Positions 9,991-18,309 of a DNA stretch of 32,262 nt are shown piece by piece. The notes under the pieces are model-generated. The model did no database searches and was not told where the DNA came from. It worked only from the letters and a program-made list of their open reading frames with translations. Origin of the DNA: Anabaena catenula FACHB-362 (lineage in GTDB: Bacteria > Cyanobacteriota > Cyanobacteriia > Cyanobacteriales > Nostocaceae); NCBI RefSeq assembly GCF_014698735.1, contig NZ_JACJTQ010000056.1:1-32262 (forward strand), given 5' to 3'. Position 1 is the stretch's first letter. Each line of letters starts with the position of its first letter. The translations under genes were made by a program, and so were the position numbers.

Positions 9991-10200
9991 TTATCGCGTG
10001 AAGTAAGACCAATACCAGCAATAGATATCGCAGGTGATATTAGAATCTACATACCTACCGCCATTGATTTCTTTCATCTCTTCATCTTCTAATTCCAGAA
10101 TACCCGCAGGATTTTCTGGTAGCTGAGAGAGTTGTTCTTCGCTCAAGCTATTGCGGAAGGTTTCATCTTTCCAAGCACGGATAATATCTTGTTGAGACAT
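9991..10200 (-). CDS. lanA1: Lanthipeptide precursor with mersacidin/lichenicidin-type leader
   Basis: A 69-residue class II precursor. The leader begins MSQQDIIRAWKDETFRNS, contains NPAG, and ends in acidic residues and GG (EEMKEINGG), closely following the mersacidin/lichenicidin leader pattern. Cleavage after GG would leave a 21-residue core starting RYVD. In core numbering it has Cys at 9 and 13, Ser at 5 and 17, Thr at 8 and 20. Rings S5-C9 and T8-C13 are possible; S17 and T20 lie beyond the last Cys and could only be dehydrated. The core tail is strikingly aromatic (YCWYWSYF). AGAGGT precedes the ATG as ribosome binding site. A CTCCCC box lies 96 nt upstream. lanM1 follows on the same strand and is the presumed modifying enzyme. 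Confidence 0.92.
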   Translation of the reverse strand: MSQQDIIRAWKDETFRNSLSEEQLSQLPENPAGILELEDEEMKEINGGRYVDSNITCDIYCWYWSYFTR

Positions 10201-10296
10201 TTTAGTTACCTCTTTTTAATGAACATTTTTTGGTTGATATCGGATGTAACTTTGTTTTTTGTTCCATCCGTTTCATGATTATTAGAGTAAAAATAC

Positions 10297-10316
10297 ATCG
10301 GGGAGAACTAGGGGAG
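10297..10316 (-). promoter_or_regulatory. CTCCCC direct-repeat box upstream of lanA1
   Basis: The same 20 bases as the hlyD and exporter copies, on the minus strand, ending 96 nt before the lanA1 ATG. TAATAA, a good -10 candidate, starts 14 nt after the second CTCCCCG. The bases upstream (TTTTCTCCCC preceded by an A/T tract) resemble those upstream of the lanA2 copy. Confidence 0.8.
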
Positions 10317-10639
10317 AAAATCGCAAAGCGAGAAAATTTTTTTGGTGATATTCCAAAGGCTGTGAACTGGGTTAGGAAACACTGAGATTGTACCTTTTGG
10401 CATAATCGGGTATTTGTGGTTGCAGATATATGCGTTGAGCTTGTAGGCAATTGCCTGAGCCTAGATAGATGAAAATAAAAAAATCTCGCCACTTCTTAGA
10501 TAATGTTTTAAAAGTATCAGAATTAATCGATATCCCCCCCAACCCTGCCTTACTAAGGCTATCCATTACCCACATCTTTCTTAACATGGCTGAAAAACAG
10601 ACAAGATAAAGGTTGTAGAAAATCGGGTAGCGTACCGGA

Positions 10640-10678
10640 GGCGATTGGCTATGGCTAACGCCACGCTACGCTATCGCC
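10640..10678. repeat. Short palindromic repeat of cyanobacterial type
   Basis: GGCGAT at 10640-10645 pairs with ATCGCC at 10673-10678. The interior contains GGCTAACGCCACGCTACGC, a motif I recognise as widely repeated in Nostocales genomes. It lies at the downstream edge of the IS4-type transposase remnant. Confidence 0.5.
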
Positions 10679-10695
10679 AGTGCCGTAGGCAATCG

Positions 10696-11616
10696 TTAAG
10701 TAGAGACAACAGATGTGGAATCAGAGTGAAGTAATTGCCAGATTGCAACGATATCGTGTAAGCGTCGCAGCCCACGCCAAATAGTTTTCACACCAGGTTC
10801 TCCATCACCTTTTCGACCTAAAAAGCCACCTAAAGTTGCAATCATTCGCACAGCATCTCGCAAAGAAGGTGGCTTTTCTGGTGGGAAGGGAGTATTGTTG
10901 ATAGTTGCACATAAAGACTGCCATTCATTCTTTTCCAAAACAACATCACAGGGTAAATCTGGATTAATTCGTGCTTCATAAGTTAGCCATAATAAACGCC
11001 CAGCGACAATTGTATAAGTAGCCAGTAGCCAGTGCCATGTGAATTCTGTCAGCAGTTTCCAGTTGCAATTTCTCGATGCCACAGCCACTTTTTAATGTGT
11101 AATGATAACGTTCTACCAACCAACAGTAAGTATACATTGAACACAACGTGCAGCATCTTCTAAGCCATTAATATCGAGGCTAGTAATTAATAACCAACTA
11201 ATCGAATTAGTTCCTGGTAGCGGATTTTCCTCTTCTGCCAAAATTACTTGTAACCTCACAGGTTTTAGCTGTAAACGCCCAATATGGTGTAATGGTACTT
11301 GAATATCAAAACTCGTGAACCTAATTGTTAGTGTCGCCTTTCTGGCACTATGTTCTGGAGAGCATTTAATTTCTATAGTCAGTGTTCCAGAAGGTTGAAT
11401 TTGACGAATAGCTTGATGTAAATATTTGGCACAATGATCTACTTTTCGATTGTGAGTACCACGAATTAGTAAGTGGGAATTTTCTCGACGTTTGAGGCTA
11501 AAAAGGTCAAATATATCTGCCTCTGAATCACCTATTGTTACTACTTGAATTCCTGACGGGATTAAATTTTGTGTAGTTTCTAATCCATCCAACCAACGTT
11601 GACTTTCTTTAAGCAC
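10696..11616 (-). pseudogene. IS4/IS50-type transposase remnant with two frameshifts
   Basis: Three reading frames, read in order on the minus strand, add up to the C-terminal part of an IS4-family DDE transposase. The first piece (11616-11113) holds the TIGDSEADIFDLF segment with the first catalytic Asp region. A middle piece around 11060-11130, in another frame, reads WLVERYHYTLKSGCGIEKLQ, the region of the Y-R-E-K signature. The last piece (11088-10696) reads LRDAVRMIATLGGFLGRKGD, typical of this family's C-terminus. In the signature, Tyr, Glu and Lys are recognisable but Cys occupies the Arg place. The N-terminal half is missing: the remnant starts about 30 bp from the end of the neighbouring gene. 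It is inactive debris. Confidence 0.85.
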
Positions 11617-11647
11617 TAATTAACCTATTTTTACCACCTTTCATCTA

Positions 11648-12829
11648 TCATTTTTGATTAATTGTTTTTTCCAAACTTGTACCATAAAAAATACCTGTAT
11701 GATATTCCCACTTTGTTGCACCATTAGTAGTAGTCACTATCCAACTTGGGAAAAACCCCGGTTGACAAAGATTTTTACGGTCTTGAGGATTATTAATAAC
11801 CGCACCCCGACAACTATCTGTCCAAACTTTTTGTTCAGCCCAATAAAGAGTTAAATTAGCTGGTGGTTTTTCATTAGGAAAATAGACATCTTTTAGGACT
11901 CCTCTAACTAAATTTTTTGGTAAACTTTCTATACCATTTAATTTGAATCCTCGACCATTCACTAGATGATAAACCCAGCGTTGTTGATATCCTTGGGCGA
12001 CTATTCTCCATCCAGATAATGCAATTTTATTACAGGCTGTTTCTGGAGTAGCAATATTTAAACAACCATTAAAAGTTTTTGGTTCTACTTTCATAATTTG
12101 TAATTCTGACAAAGAAATTCCTGTTCGCTTGGACATATCTTTTAAAACCACATTAATATTTTCTTGAGGGAAATTCGAGGGAATATTTTTCTGGATTTTA
12201 CTGGCTTTAGCATCAAATAAAACTGTATAAGTTAAACCAGTTCGATACACCCAACTTTGTTGTTTATTATCTATTACAGTTATTTGCCAACCAGGCATTT
12301 TTGCATTAATACAATTATTGATTCCTGGTAAATCTAAACAGCTATTTTTCCAAGTCTTATTTTCTACTGCATAAATCTGAAGTTTGTTAGGTTCTAAATC
12401 AGAACGCCATGCTGCTTCTGTTAGTAACTCATCTGCTACTTGTTTAGATAAACTCGCTAGAGTATTAACTTTAAAATTACCTCTTTGAGTAACATGATAA
12501 GTCCAAATATGTTCTCTAGCTTGTATTTTTACCTTCCATCCAAAAAGGGCGATCGCTGGACAGGCTTCCTCTGGACGACCTAAACCTAAACAACCGTCAA
12601 ATGTTGCTTCTTTAGTTTCTATAATTTTTACTTGTTGACGTGGAACAAAAGTTTTCCATGCCATATCTTGTAATAATTTATCACTGATAGATTTAGGTAA
12701 ATTTATATTTTGTCGTGGGCTATTTTTTTGAACACTGGGATTTTGGGCAATACTAGAAGTTGTATTCATCATGGCGAAGTTACTAGATAATAGCAATCCT
12801 AAACATATATTTGATAGTAATGTTTTCAT
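11648..12829 (-). CDS. Exported protein with four Cys-pair repeats, function unknown
   Basis: A 393-residue protein with an N-terminal signal peptide (hydrophobic stretch in residues 4-20, probable cleavage after about residue 28). The rest is four copies of a repeat of about 80 residues at roughly 47-122, 126-207, 219-298 and 302-386. Each copy has a helix-like start (for example NVVLKDMSKRTGISLSELQI), then T-F/W-x-x-C-L, a second Cys 10-16 residues later, then GW-x-(I/V) and W-x-Y-H/R. The Cys pairs probably form disulphides. I recognise this repeat as common in exported cyanobacterial proteins of unknown function but know no role for it. It sits inside the lanthipeptide locus between two insertion-sequence remnants, so any link to peptide production or protection is only positional. 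The Shine-Dalgarno is weak. Confidence 0.8.
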   Translation of the reverse strand: MKTLLSNICLGLLLSSNFAMMNTTSSIAQNPSVQKNSPRQNINLPKSISDKLLQDMAWKTFVPRQQVKIIETKEATFDGCLGLGRPEEACPAIALFGWKVKIQAREHIWTYHVTQRGNFKVNTLASLSKQVADELLTEAAWRSDLEPNKLQIYAVENKTWKNSCLDLPGINNCINAKMPGWQITVIDNKQQSWVYRTGLTYTVLFDAKASKIQKNIPSNFPQENINVVLKDMSKRTGISLSELQIMKVEPKTFNGCLNIATPETACNKIALSGWRIVAQGYQQRWVYHLVNGRGFKLNGIESLPKNLVRGVLKDVYFPNEKPPANLTLYWAEQKVWTDSCRGAVINNPQDRKNLCQPGFFPSWIVTTTNGATKWEYHTGIFYGTSLEKTINQK

Positions 12830-13158
12830 AGTTCACTTCTGGCTTTTAGCGACTTCTTTACGATATCATCTAATTTATAGATATCAATTGTTGTTACAAA
12901 AAATGTAACGATACTGATTAAGTATAGCAGGAACAAATCTTAAATATTTACGTCTAATTGGAATAATTTATTGAAAAACATTTACCGAGATAATAAATGT
13001 ATCTATAGGGATCATACTTGAATCTTGCTAAAGATACTATGAAACAAACGTCTCGATACCAAGCTTCTAGCGAATTTAGTTTTTCAGAAATAAAACATGA
13101 GTCCTATATAAAAGACGCTGCTGCTACCCTATAGAAAAAAATTAGAAATCTACCGTAG
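12830..13158. other. Intergenic region upstream of the four-repeat protein
   Basis: About 330 bp. It contains the perfect inverted repeat at 12893-12909 and two GATATC palindromes (12862-12867 and 12880-12885) close to the downstream gene. One possible 31-codon plus-strand frame (13039-13134, MKQTSRYQASSEF...) has no convincing ribosome binding site and no family resemblance. Confidence 0.5.
12893..12909. promoter_or_regulatory. Perfect inverted repeat, possible operator
   Basis: GTTACA, five A, TGTAAC: a 6-bp perfect inverted repeat 63 bp upstream of the four-repeat protein's ATG. The position and symmetry suit a dimeric repressor or activator site. No U-run follows on either strand to suggest a terminator. 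Confidence 0.35.
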
Positions 13159-13530
13159 TCAAAAACTAAAGATAGCCCCAATATTGGTTTGCTTATTAGA
13201 CTGAAAAAAACTATCTAATCTATAGGTTTTTTCCCCGGCTTTGCTTATTACTACTTCGTCTCCTGCCAACAAATAAACATCATTTGGACAAAACAAATGC
13301 CGCCGAAAAAACACCCAGAACACTGTTGCCCACGGTATGACTGTCCGAAAGAATCTAATTACTGTACGATAACTACCACCACTCAGCGTCCAACGTGATA
13401 TTCCCAACATCGTCACTCGCCCGCTCATGGCTAACATGGCCATGATGAAGGAGTTCAATTGGCGCATTGTCGTCACTTTTATTTCTGGTAGCAGGCATTG
13501 CAATAGTGTTAGGATATCGAACATGGGCAA
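13159..13530 (-). pseudogene. IS701/IS4-like transposase, N-terminal fragment
   Basis: A 123-residue frame matching the start of a cyanobacterial DDE transposase of the IS701-like group. It reads MLAMSGRVTMLGISRWTLSGG, a conserved N-terminal helix region, and later VYLLAGDEVVISKAGEKTY, which contains the first catalytic Asp. The protein stops shortly afterwards (FFQSNKQTNIGAIFSF), whereas family members continue for a further 250 or so residues. No continuation is visible in other frames down to 13040. It lies between lanM2 and the four-repeat protein and interrupts what may once have been a continuous locus. Confidence 0.8.
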
Positions 13531-13633
13531 GGCGCGAGCTTTCGAGTTGTTGTTTTGGAAGACTATAACTCTACTACATCAGCCCTCTTTTTATACTCTT
13601 TTTTTGGCTACAGTATTGCTATATAAAACAACC

Positions 13634-16600
13634 TTATTCCCACAACAATATAGATGGGAGATTGTTGTTAGCCAAACGCAACAACTGATAACCAATCCCA
13701 GCAGTTCCCTGAAAGAAACTTGGGTTAAATACTGAATTGGGTAAATTTGCAAAAAGTTGATAAGCTCCAGTCCGTTTGGCTCTAGCAACTACATTAGTAG
13801 CATTCTGGAGAGCAGCTTCATGCCAATCAGAACGAGAGCAGCGTTCTGCACCCACCATGAGAACCTCAACTATGCCCATATTGCCACAGCATAAATGATC
13901 AATGACGCTCAAACCTTTTGTTTGCGTGGTTTGTAAAGCAATTTCGATATCTCTTTCTATTTCTGATGTCTTCACTATCCCTAAGCTACCCAAACGTGCC
14001 AAGCCAATTCCGCCTGATCCGTGACACCATACTGTTTCAAAGGAGGTTGGCTTGTTCATCAGCTCTATCCGTGGAAAGACTGGCCAGTTGCCATGAGAAC
14101 TCGAAAAAATGCTGTTTTCATACTCAATGCCTTCAAGAGCAGCTTGTAAGTAAACTTGCTCCTGAGTTACTGCATATAGCCGCAGCAAAGCATAGGCAAT
14201 TCCGGCTGCTCCATGAGAAAACCCTGTTAAAGGTTTTTCCCCAAGAGTAAGCCATGCTTTTGGCGCACCTTCGTGGCTGTAGCGATGTGTAAGCAAATGC
14301 TCTCCGCAGGCGATCGCTTTCACTAAGACATTTTCCTGCCCAGTTGCTTGATATAAGGACAATAACGCTAAAATACATCCAGCAGCACCGCCGACTACAT
14401 CTAAATATTTATCAGCCACAATCAGTTGTGGTGTGATCCAATTGGCTAATGCTTGAGCATCTTCTAATAAAGTTTCATCACCTAGAAATTGACTAACTTT
14501 CACGAAAGAATAAATCATAGAACCCAAACCTGATGCACCGCCAATTCCTACTAAACGTACTATGCGTTGCTGAGATTCTAGATCAAGTTTCTGAATTTGC
14601 TGACGCAAAGGCTGTAATGTTCTCAATGCCAGATCGTGAAAGCGTGGCTGTTTAGTCATCTGATTGAGTGCGGATAAAAACAGCGCCACTCCACAGCGTC
14701 CCTCATAAAGACTGTAGCCTAATACTTGTAATCGGTATCGCTCCGCACTAATTACATAACCCAAGCCCATCCAGTTAACGCTGCCGTCAGGATCGGGAAT
14801 AGCTCTACTTTCTAGTTGATTAGCGATCGCTTCTGCTTCTGCAATAAGTTGCCCAGAATTTAGCACAGGTAATGTTTCGGCTTCCCATGTCTGGCTTTGA
14901 CCAATAGAGGTTTGCGCTAATTGAGCGTAAAAAGCACCTTGAATGATTGCTACCTGTCGAGCCAAATCAATTTCATCCATAGCCTGCAATTGAGCTAGAG
15001 ATTGTTGATAACTAGGTTGCTGGAAATAGTTAGCAATCTCTTGATTAATTCCTACACTCAATTCATCACTACTTGTATTAGCAGTGAAGTAGGGAATATC
15101 TAATTGTGCCATTACTTGCAGTTCTGCATTTAATATTGGCCATGGATTTGGTTTTTCCCGAACAGATAGAAACGCACAACTGAGGCGATCTAGTTCAATA
15201 CTGTAATCAACTCCATGCTTGAGATAATCCGGAGACCATGTTTTGTTCAAGATTGTCCCATAGATGCGGGTAGGACGGAAAATAAAGCGTACTTGCTGCC
15301 CCTGCATACCTGTTAGTGGACTATCGGGAGCAATTAAATCATCTTTATGTGCAATCAAAAAGCGATACATCTGTTTAAACCCAGTCACAATTGACTCCTG
15401 ATAATCTATGGGGGATAAAGCAATATCACCCAAGTAAGGAACATTCTTTTGAATGGGTAATTCGCCATATTTATACTGCAACTGCATATTGTCAGTATTT
15501 ATTGATTGCCAATAAGGAAACTTCTGAGGAGCTTGTTGTGTAGTGGTGCTACCTAAGCCACTGATATCGAAGGCAATACGGCGATCAGAACTAAAGTTCC
15601 ATTCTGGTAATAGTCCGGTACGCAGTACCGAATTAAGAAACTGTTGCTCTGCTATTTTTTCGTCCTCATTTTGGTTATTATAGAAGTTTTCCAACACATG
15701 AGGCTCGTGATGTAACAAAGTTTCTACATCCACTAAAACTAAATGTTCACCACTGGCAATTACGTTTTCGTTGTGGCAGTCTGTACCTCGAAGAGCATAA
15801 ATTACACACATCAACATACCAGCTCGTTGATAAAAACGTAAAGCAGCAGCTTCATCATGACAGGGCTGATGTTCTACATATTCTACCCAACCGTAAGTAT
15901 CTCGGTTGAGTAATTTTAAGGTTTTTAATTCCAATAGATGACTATGTTGATTGCACCAGTGCAAAAATTGGTTAAAAGCAACCTCAATCCCTAAACCTTT
16001 GGGTTTATACACTAATTTAAGTCCAGACTCAAATGTGAGTACAAAAACTGTTCTCCCCTGCTTATGGGAATCGGAGAGAGAGGTTTGGATTTCAGCAATT
16101 TTGTCGTTGGCGTGTGTTGAACCAAAAGTTCTTTGGATGTTTGGTGTATCTTCAGCCAAACGTTGGATAAACTCGGCAGTAGAGTCTACCCAAAAATTTA
16201 TCACTGTTGCTACTAGCCTACCCAGAACCGAATACTTTTGAAAGAATGTCAGTAATCCATCTTGGAGGAGTTGATTAACAAACTGATTGTAGTAAGTCTT
16301 ATTGTTGTTGTTTTCTGTTTTTATTTGTAACAAATTTAGTAGATTTGACCCAAATGGACGAACCTGAGCAAATTCAAAATCCAAAGTCTTGTAACAAATT
16401 TTTGCTAGTCGTTGCAGTAGACTACGCTCTAAAGAATGGTAAGCAACTTCTGTGAGATGAGATAAAGGGAAATCATCTTTGGTCAATTCAATACAACCAA
16501 AGCGACTAAGTAACTGTTGCCTAGCAACCCAAACAAATCGCAAAAGTACATCTTCAAAAGGGAGCGGATCTTGAGGAGTGACTGCTAGAAATATTTCCTT

Positions 16601-16948
16601 AGTAAGTATAAAATCTGCGGAAGGTTGCATGATTTGTTGCAAGGTTTTTGCCCAGTCTGGTAAATTTTGAAGAGCAACAATTTGTACAGTTCCCATGCGC
16701 TGACGAACAGTATTCAGGTCTAATCCGTCCCACTGCAAGCGTTTTTGCAAAATATCCCATTTACCTTGTGCCACGGTTTGACACCAATGATCAAGACGAC
16801 TATCAATCTCTTGTTCATTCAGTTGATTAATATCAATCAAAAATTTTTCTACATTCAGGCGTTCCCAAAGAAAACTGGCATCGGCAATGATTTTTAGGAA
16901 GCTTTCTACTGCGCTCTGCTGTTTAAAAGCAACAATTTTTTGAATCAT
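13634..16948 (-). CDS. lanM: Class II lanthipeptide synthetase LanM with a CCG zinc motif (ProcM-like)
   Basis: A 1104-residue LanM, intact in both halves. Dehydratase motifs are LVYKPKGLGIEVAF, GTDCHNENVIA and LVLVDVETLLHH. The cyclase domain (about 735-1095) has GFSHGAAGIAYALLRL and VWCHGSGGIGLARLG, but the third motif reads HLCCGNMGI instead of the usual CHG. Zinc is therefore predicted to be bound by three cysteines: C975, C1020 and C1021. Three-Cys cyclases form a separate LanM clade that includes ProcM, known for tolerance of many substrates. The start lies about 180 bp after the stop of lanA2, whose Nif11-type leader is the kind used by ProcM-like enzymes. No separate promoter box is seen, so it is probably co-transcribed with lanA2 through the hairpin at 17060-17094. 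Confidence 0.96.
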   Translation of the reverse strand: MIQKIVAFKQQSAVESFLKIIADASFLWERLNVEKFLIDINQLNEQEIDSRLDHWCQTVAQGKWDILQKRLQWDGLDLNTVRQRMGTVQIVALQNLPDWAKTLQQIMQPSADFILTKEIFLAVTPQDPLPFEDVLLRFVWVARQQLLSRFGCIELTKDDFPLSHLTEVAYHSLERSLLQRLAKICYKTLDFEFAQVRPFGSNLLNLLQIKTENNNNKTYYNQFVNQLLQDGLLTFFQKYSVLGRLVATVINFWVDSTAEFIQRLAEDTPNIQRTFGSTHANDKIAEIQTSLSDSHKQGRTVFVLTFESGLKLVYKPKGLGIEVAFNQFLHWCNQHSHLLELKTLKLLNRDTYGWVEYVEHQPCHDEAAALRFYQRAGMLMCVIYALRGTDCHNENVIASGEHLVLVDVETLLHHEPHVLENFYNNQNEDEKIAEQQFLNSVLRTGLLPEWNFSSDRRIAFDISGLGSTTTQQAPQKFPYWQSINTDNMQLQYKYGELPIQKNVPYLGDIALSPIDYQESIVTGFKQMYRFLIAHKDDLIAPDSPLTGMQGQQVRFIFRPTRIYGTILNKTWSPDYLKHGVDYSIELDRLSCAFLSVREKPNPWPILNAELQVMAQLDIPYFTANTSSDELSVGINQEIANYFQQPSYQQSLAQLQAMDEIDLARQVAIIQGAFYAQLAQTSIGQSQTWEAETLPVLNSGQLIAEAEAIANQLESRAIPDPDGSVNWMGLGYVISAERYRLQVLGYSLYEGRCGVALFLSALNQMTKQPRFHDLALRTLQPLRQQIQKLDLESQQRIVRLVGIGGASGLGSMIYSFVKVSQFLGDETLLEDAQALANWITPQLIVADKYLDVVGGAAGCILALLSLYQATGQENVLVKAIACGEHLLTHRYSHEGAPKAWLTLGEKPLTGFSHGAAGIAYALLRLYAVTQEQVYLQAALEGIEYENSIFSSSHGNWPVFPRIELMNKPTSFETVWCHGSGGIGLARLGSLGIVKTSEIERDIEIALQTTQTKGLSVIDHLCCGNMGIVEVLMVGAERCSRSDWHEAALQNATNVVARAKRTGAYQLFANLPNSVFNPSFFQGTAGIGYQLLRLANNNLPSILLWE

Positions 16949-17059
16949 GGCTATACTTTACTTTAGATACTATCTATGTTGTGAATTTCAGAACCAAAAA
17001 TCAGTGATTAACTGAATAGGACAAAATCAATTGTTTATATAATTTGCGTTGCCTGAATC

Positions 17060-17094
17060 CCCCCAGTTTCCTCTAAAAAAGAGGAGGCTGGGGG
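17060..17094 (-). terminator. Strong hairpin between lanA2 and lanM2 (attenuator-like)
   Basis: CCCCCAG pairs with CTGGGGG and TTTCCTCT with AGAGGAGG (two wobbles), giving a 15-bp stem around an A-rich loop on the plus strand (U-rich on the minus strand). It lies between the precursor and its synthetase. No U-run follows on the minus strand, so partial termination or mRNA 3'-end protection is more likely than full termination. Similar GC-rich hairpins are dispersed in cyanobacterial genomes. Confidence 0.55.
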
Positions 17095-17131
17095 TCAATC
17101 AATGAGGTATGCTCACTAGTTAATAGCTGCT

Positions 17132-17425
17132 CTAAGTAGGTGTGCAATGGTTTGAGCAACTTCCAGACGTACAATGAACGTCAATCCTTGAGGTATGCCC
17201 ACTACGAGCGCCACTGACGCTAAGTAATTCCTCCTCGCTCAGTTCGTAGGATTCTACAGCAGTTAACTCTGCTAAAATGTGAGAAATCGTTTCAGTGGTG
17301 ATTTTGTAGCCTTTCTCTGCACCCGCAGCCGCGATCATCTGCATAGTTTCTGCTAGGGTAGTAGCTCCTTTAATTTTCTCTTGCAGTTGAGCATTGGTGA
17401 GCAATTCTTTGATTTGTGATAACAT
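17132..17425 (-). CDS. lanA2: Lanthipeptide precursor with Nif11-type leader
   Basis: A 97-residue precursor starting MLSQIKELLTNAQLQEKI. An in-frame ATG ten codons earlier is less likely because AGGAG lies eight bases before the chosen start, inside the longer version. The leader follows the Nif11 pattern (helical start, AGAEKGYKITTE, then ELSEEELLSVSGA). Cleavage after GA leaves a 24-residue core that begins RSGHTS and ends NHCTPT. In core numbering it has Cys at 12, 17 and 21, Ser at 2, 6, 14, 16 and 18, and Thr at 5, 13, 22 and 24, enough for up to three rings, with two Thr after the last Cys. It is followed by the CCG-type lanM2, matching the known pairing of Nif11 leaders with ProcM-like enzymes. 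A variant CTCCCC box lies 121 nt upstream. Confidence 0.92.
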   Translation of the reverse strand: MLSQIKELLTNAQLQEKIKGATTLAETMQMIAAAGAEKGYKITTETISHILAELTAVESYELSEEELLSVSGARSGHTSRIDVHCTSGSCSNHCTPT

Positions 17426-18297
<872 letters not shown>

Positions 18298-18309
18298 GAT
18301 AGTGCAACT

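Larger units (their letters stand above)
10201..10695. other. lanA1 upstream region without a credible gene
   Basis: About 495 bp between lanA1 and the IS4-type remnant. It contains the lanA1 leader region, the CTCCCC box and, at the far end, a palindromic repeat. Short open frames on the minus strand here lack a ribosome binding site and recognisable sequence, and one runs through the regulatory box, so none is called as a gene. Confidence 0.6.

Noticed and set aside
10202-10587. Two overlapping minus-strand open frames (96 and 71 codons) between lanA1 and the IS4 remnant
   Set aside because: No ribosome binding site and no recognisable family; one runs through the CTCCCC box and lanA1 leader region. 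Regulatory DNA explains the stretch better.
13039-13134. A 31-codon plus-strand frame (MKQTSRYQASSEF...) upstream of the IS701-like fragment
   Set aside because: No clear Shine-Dalgarno, no Cys and no leader-like pattern, so not supported as a peptide gene or precursor.
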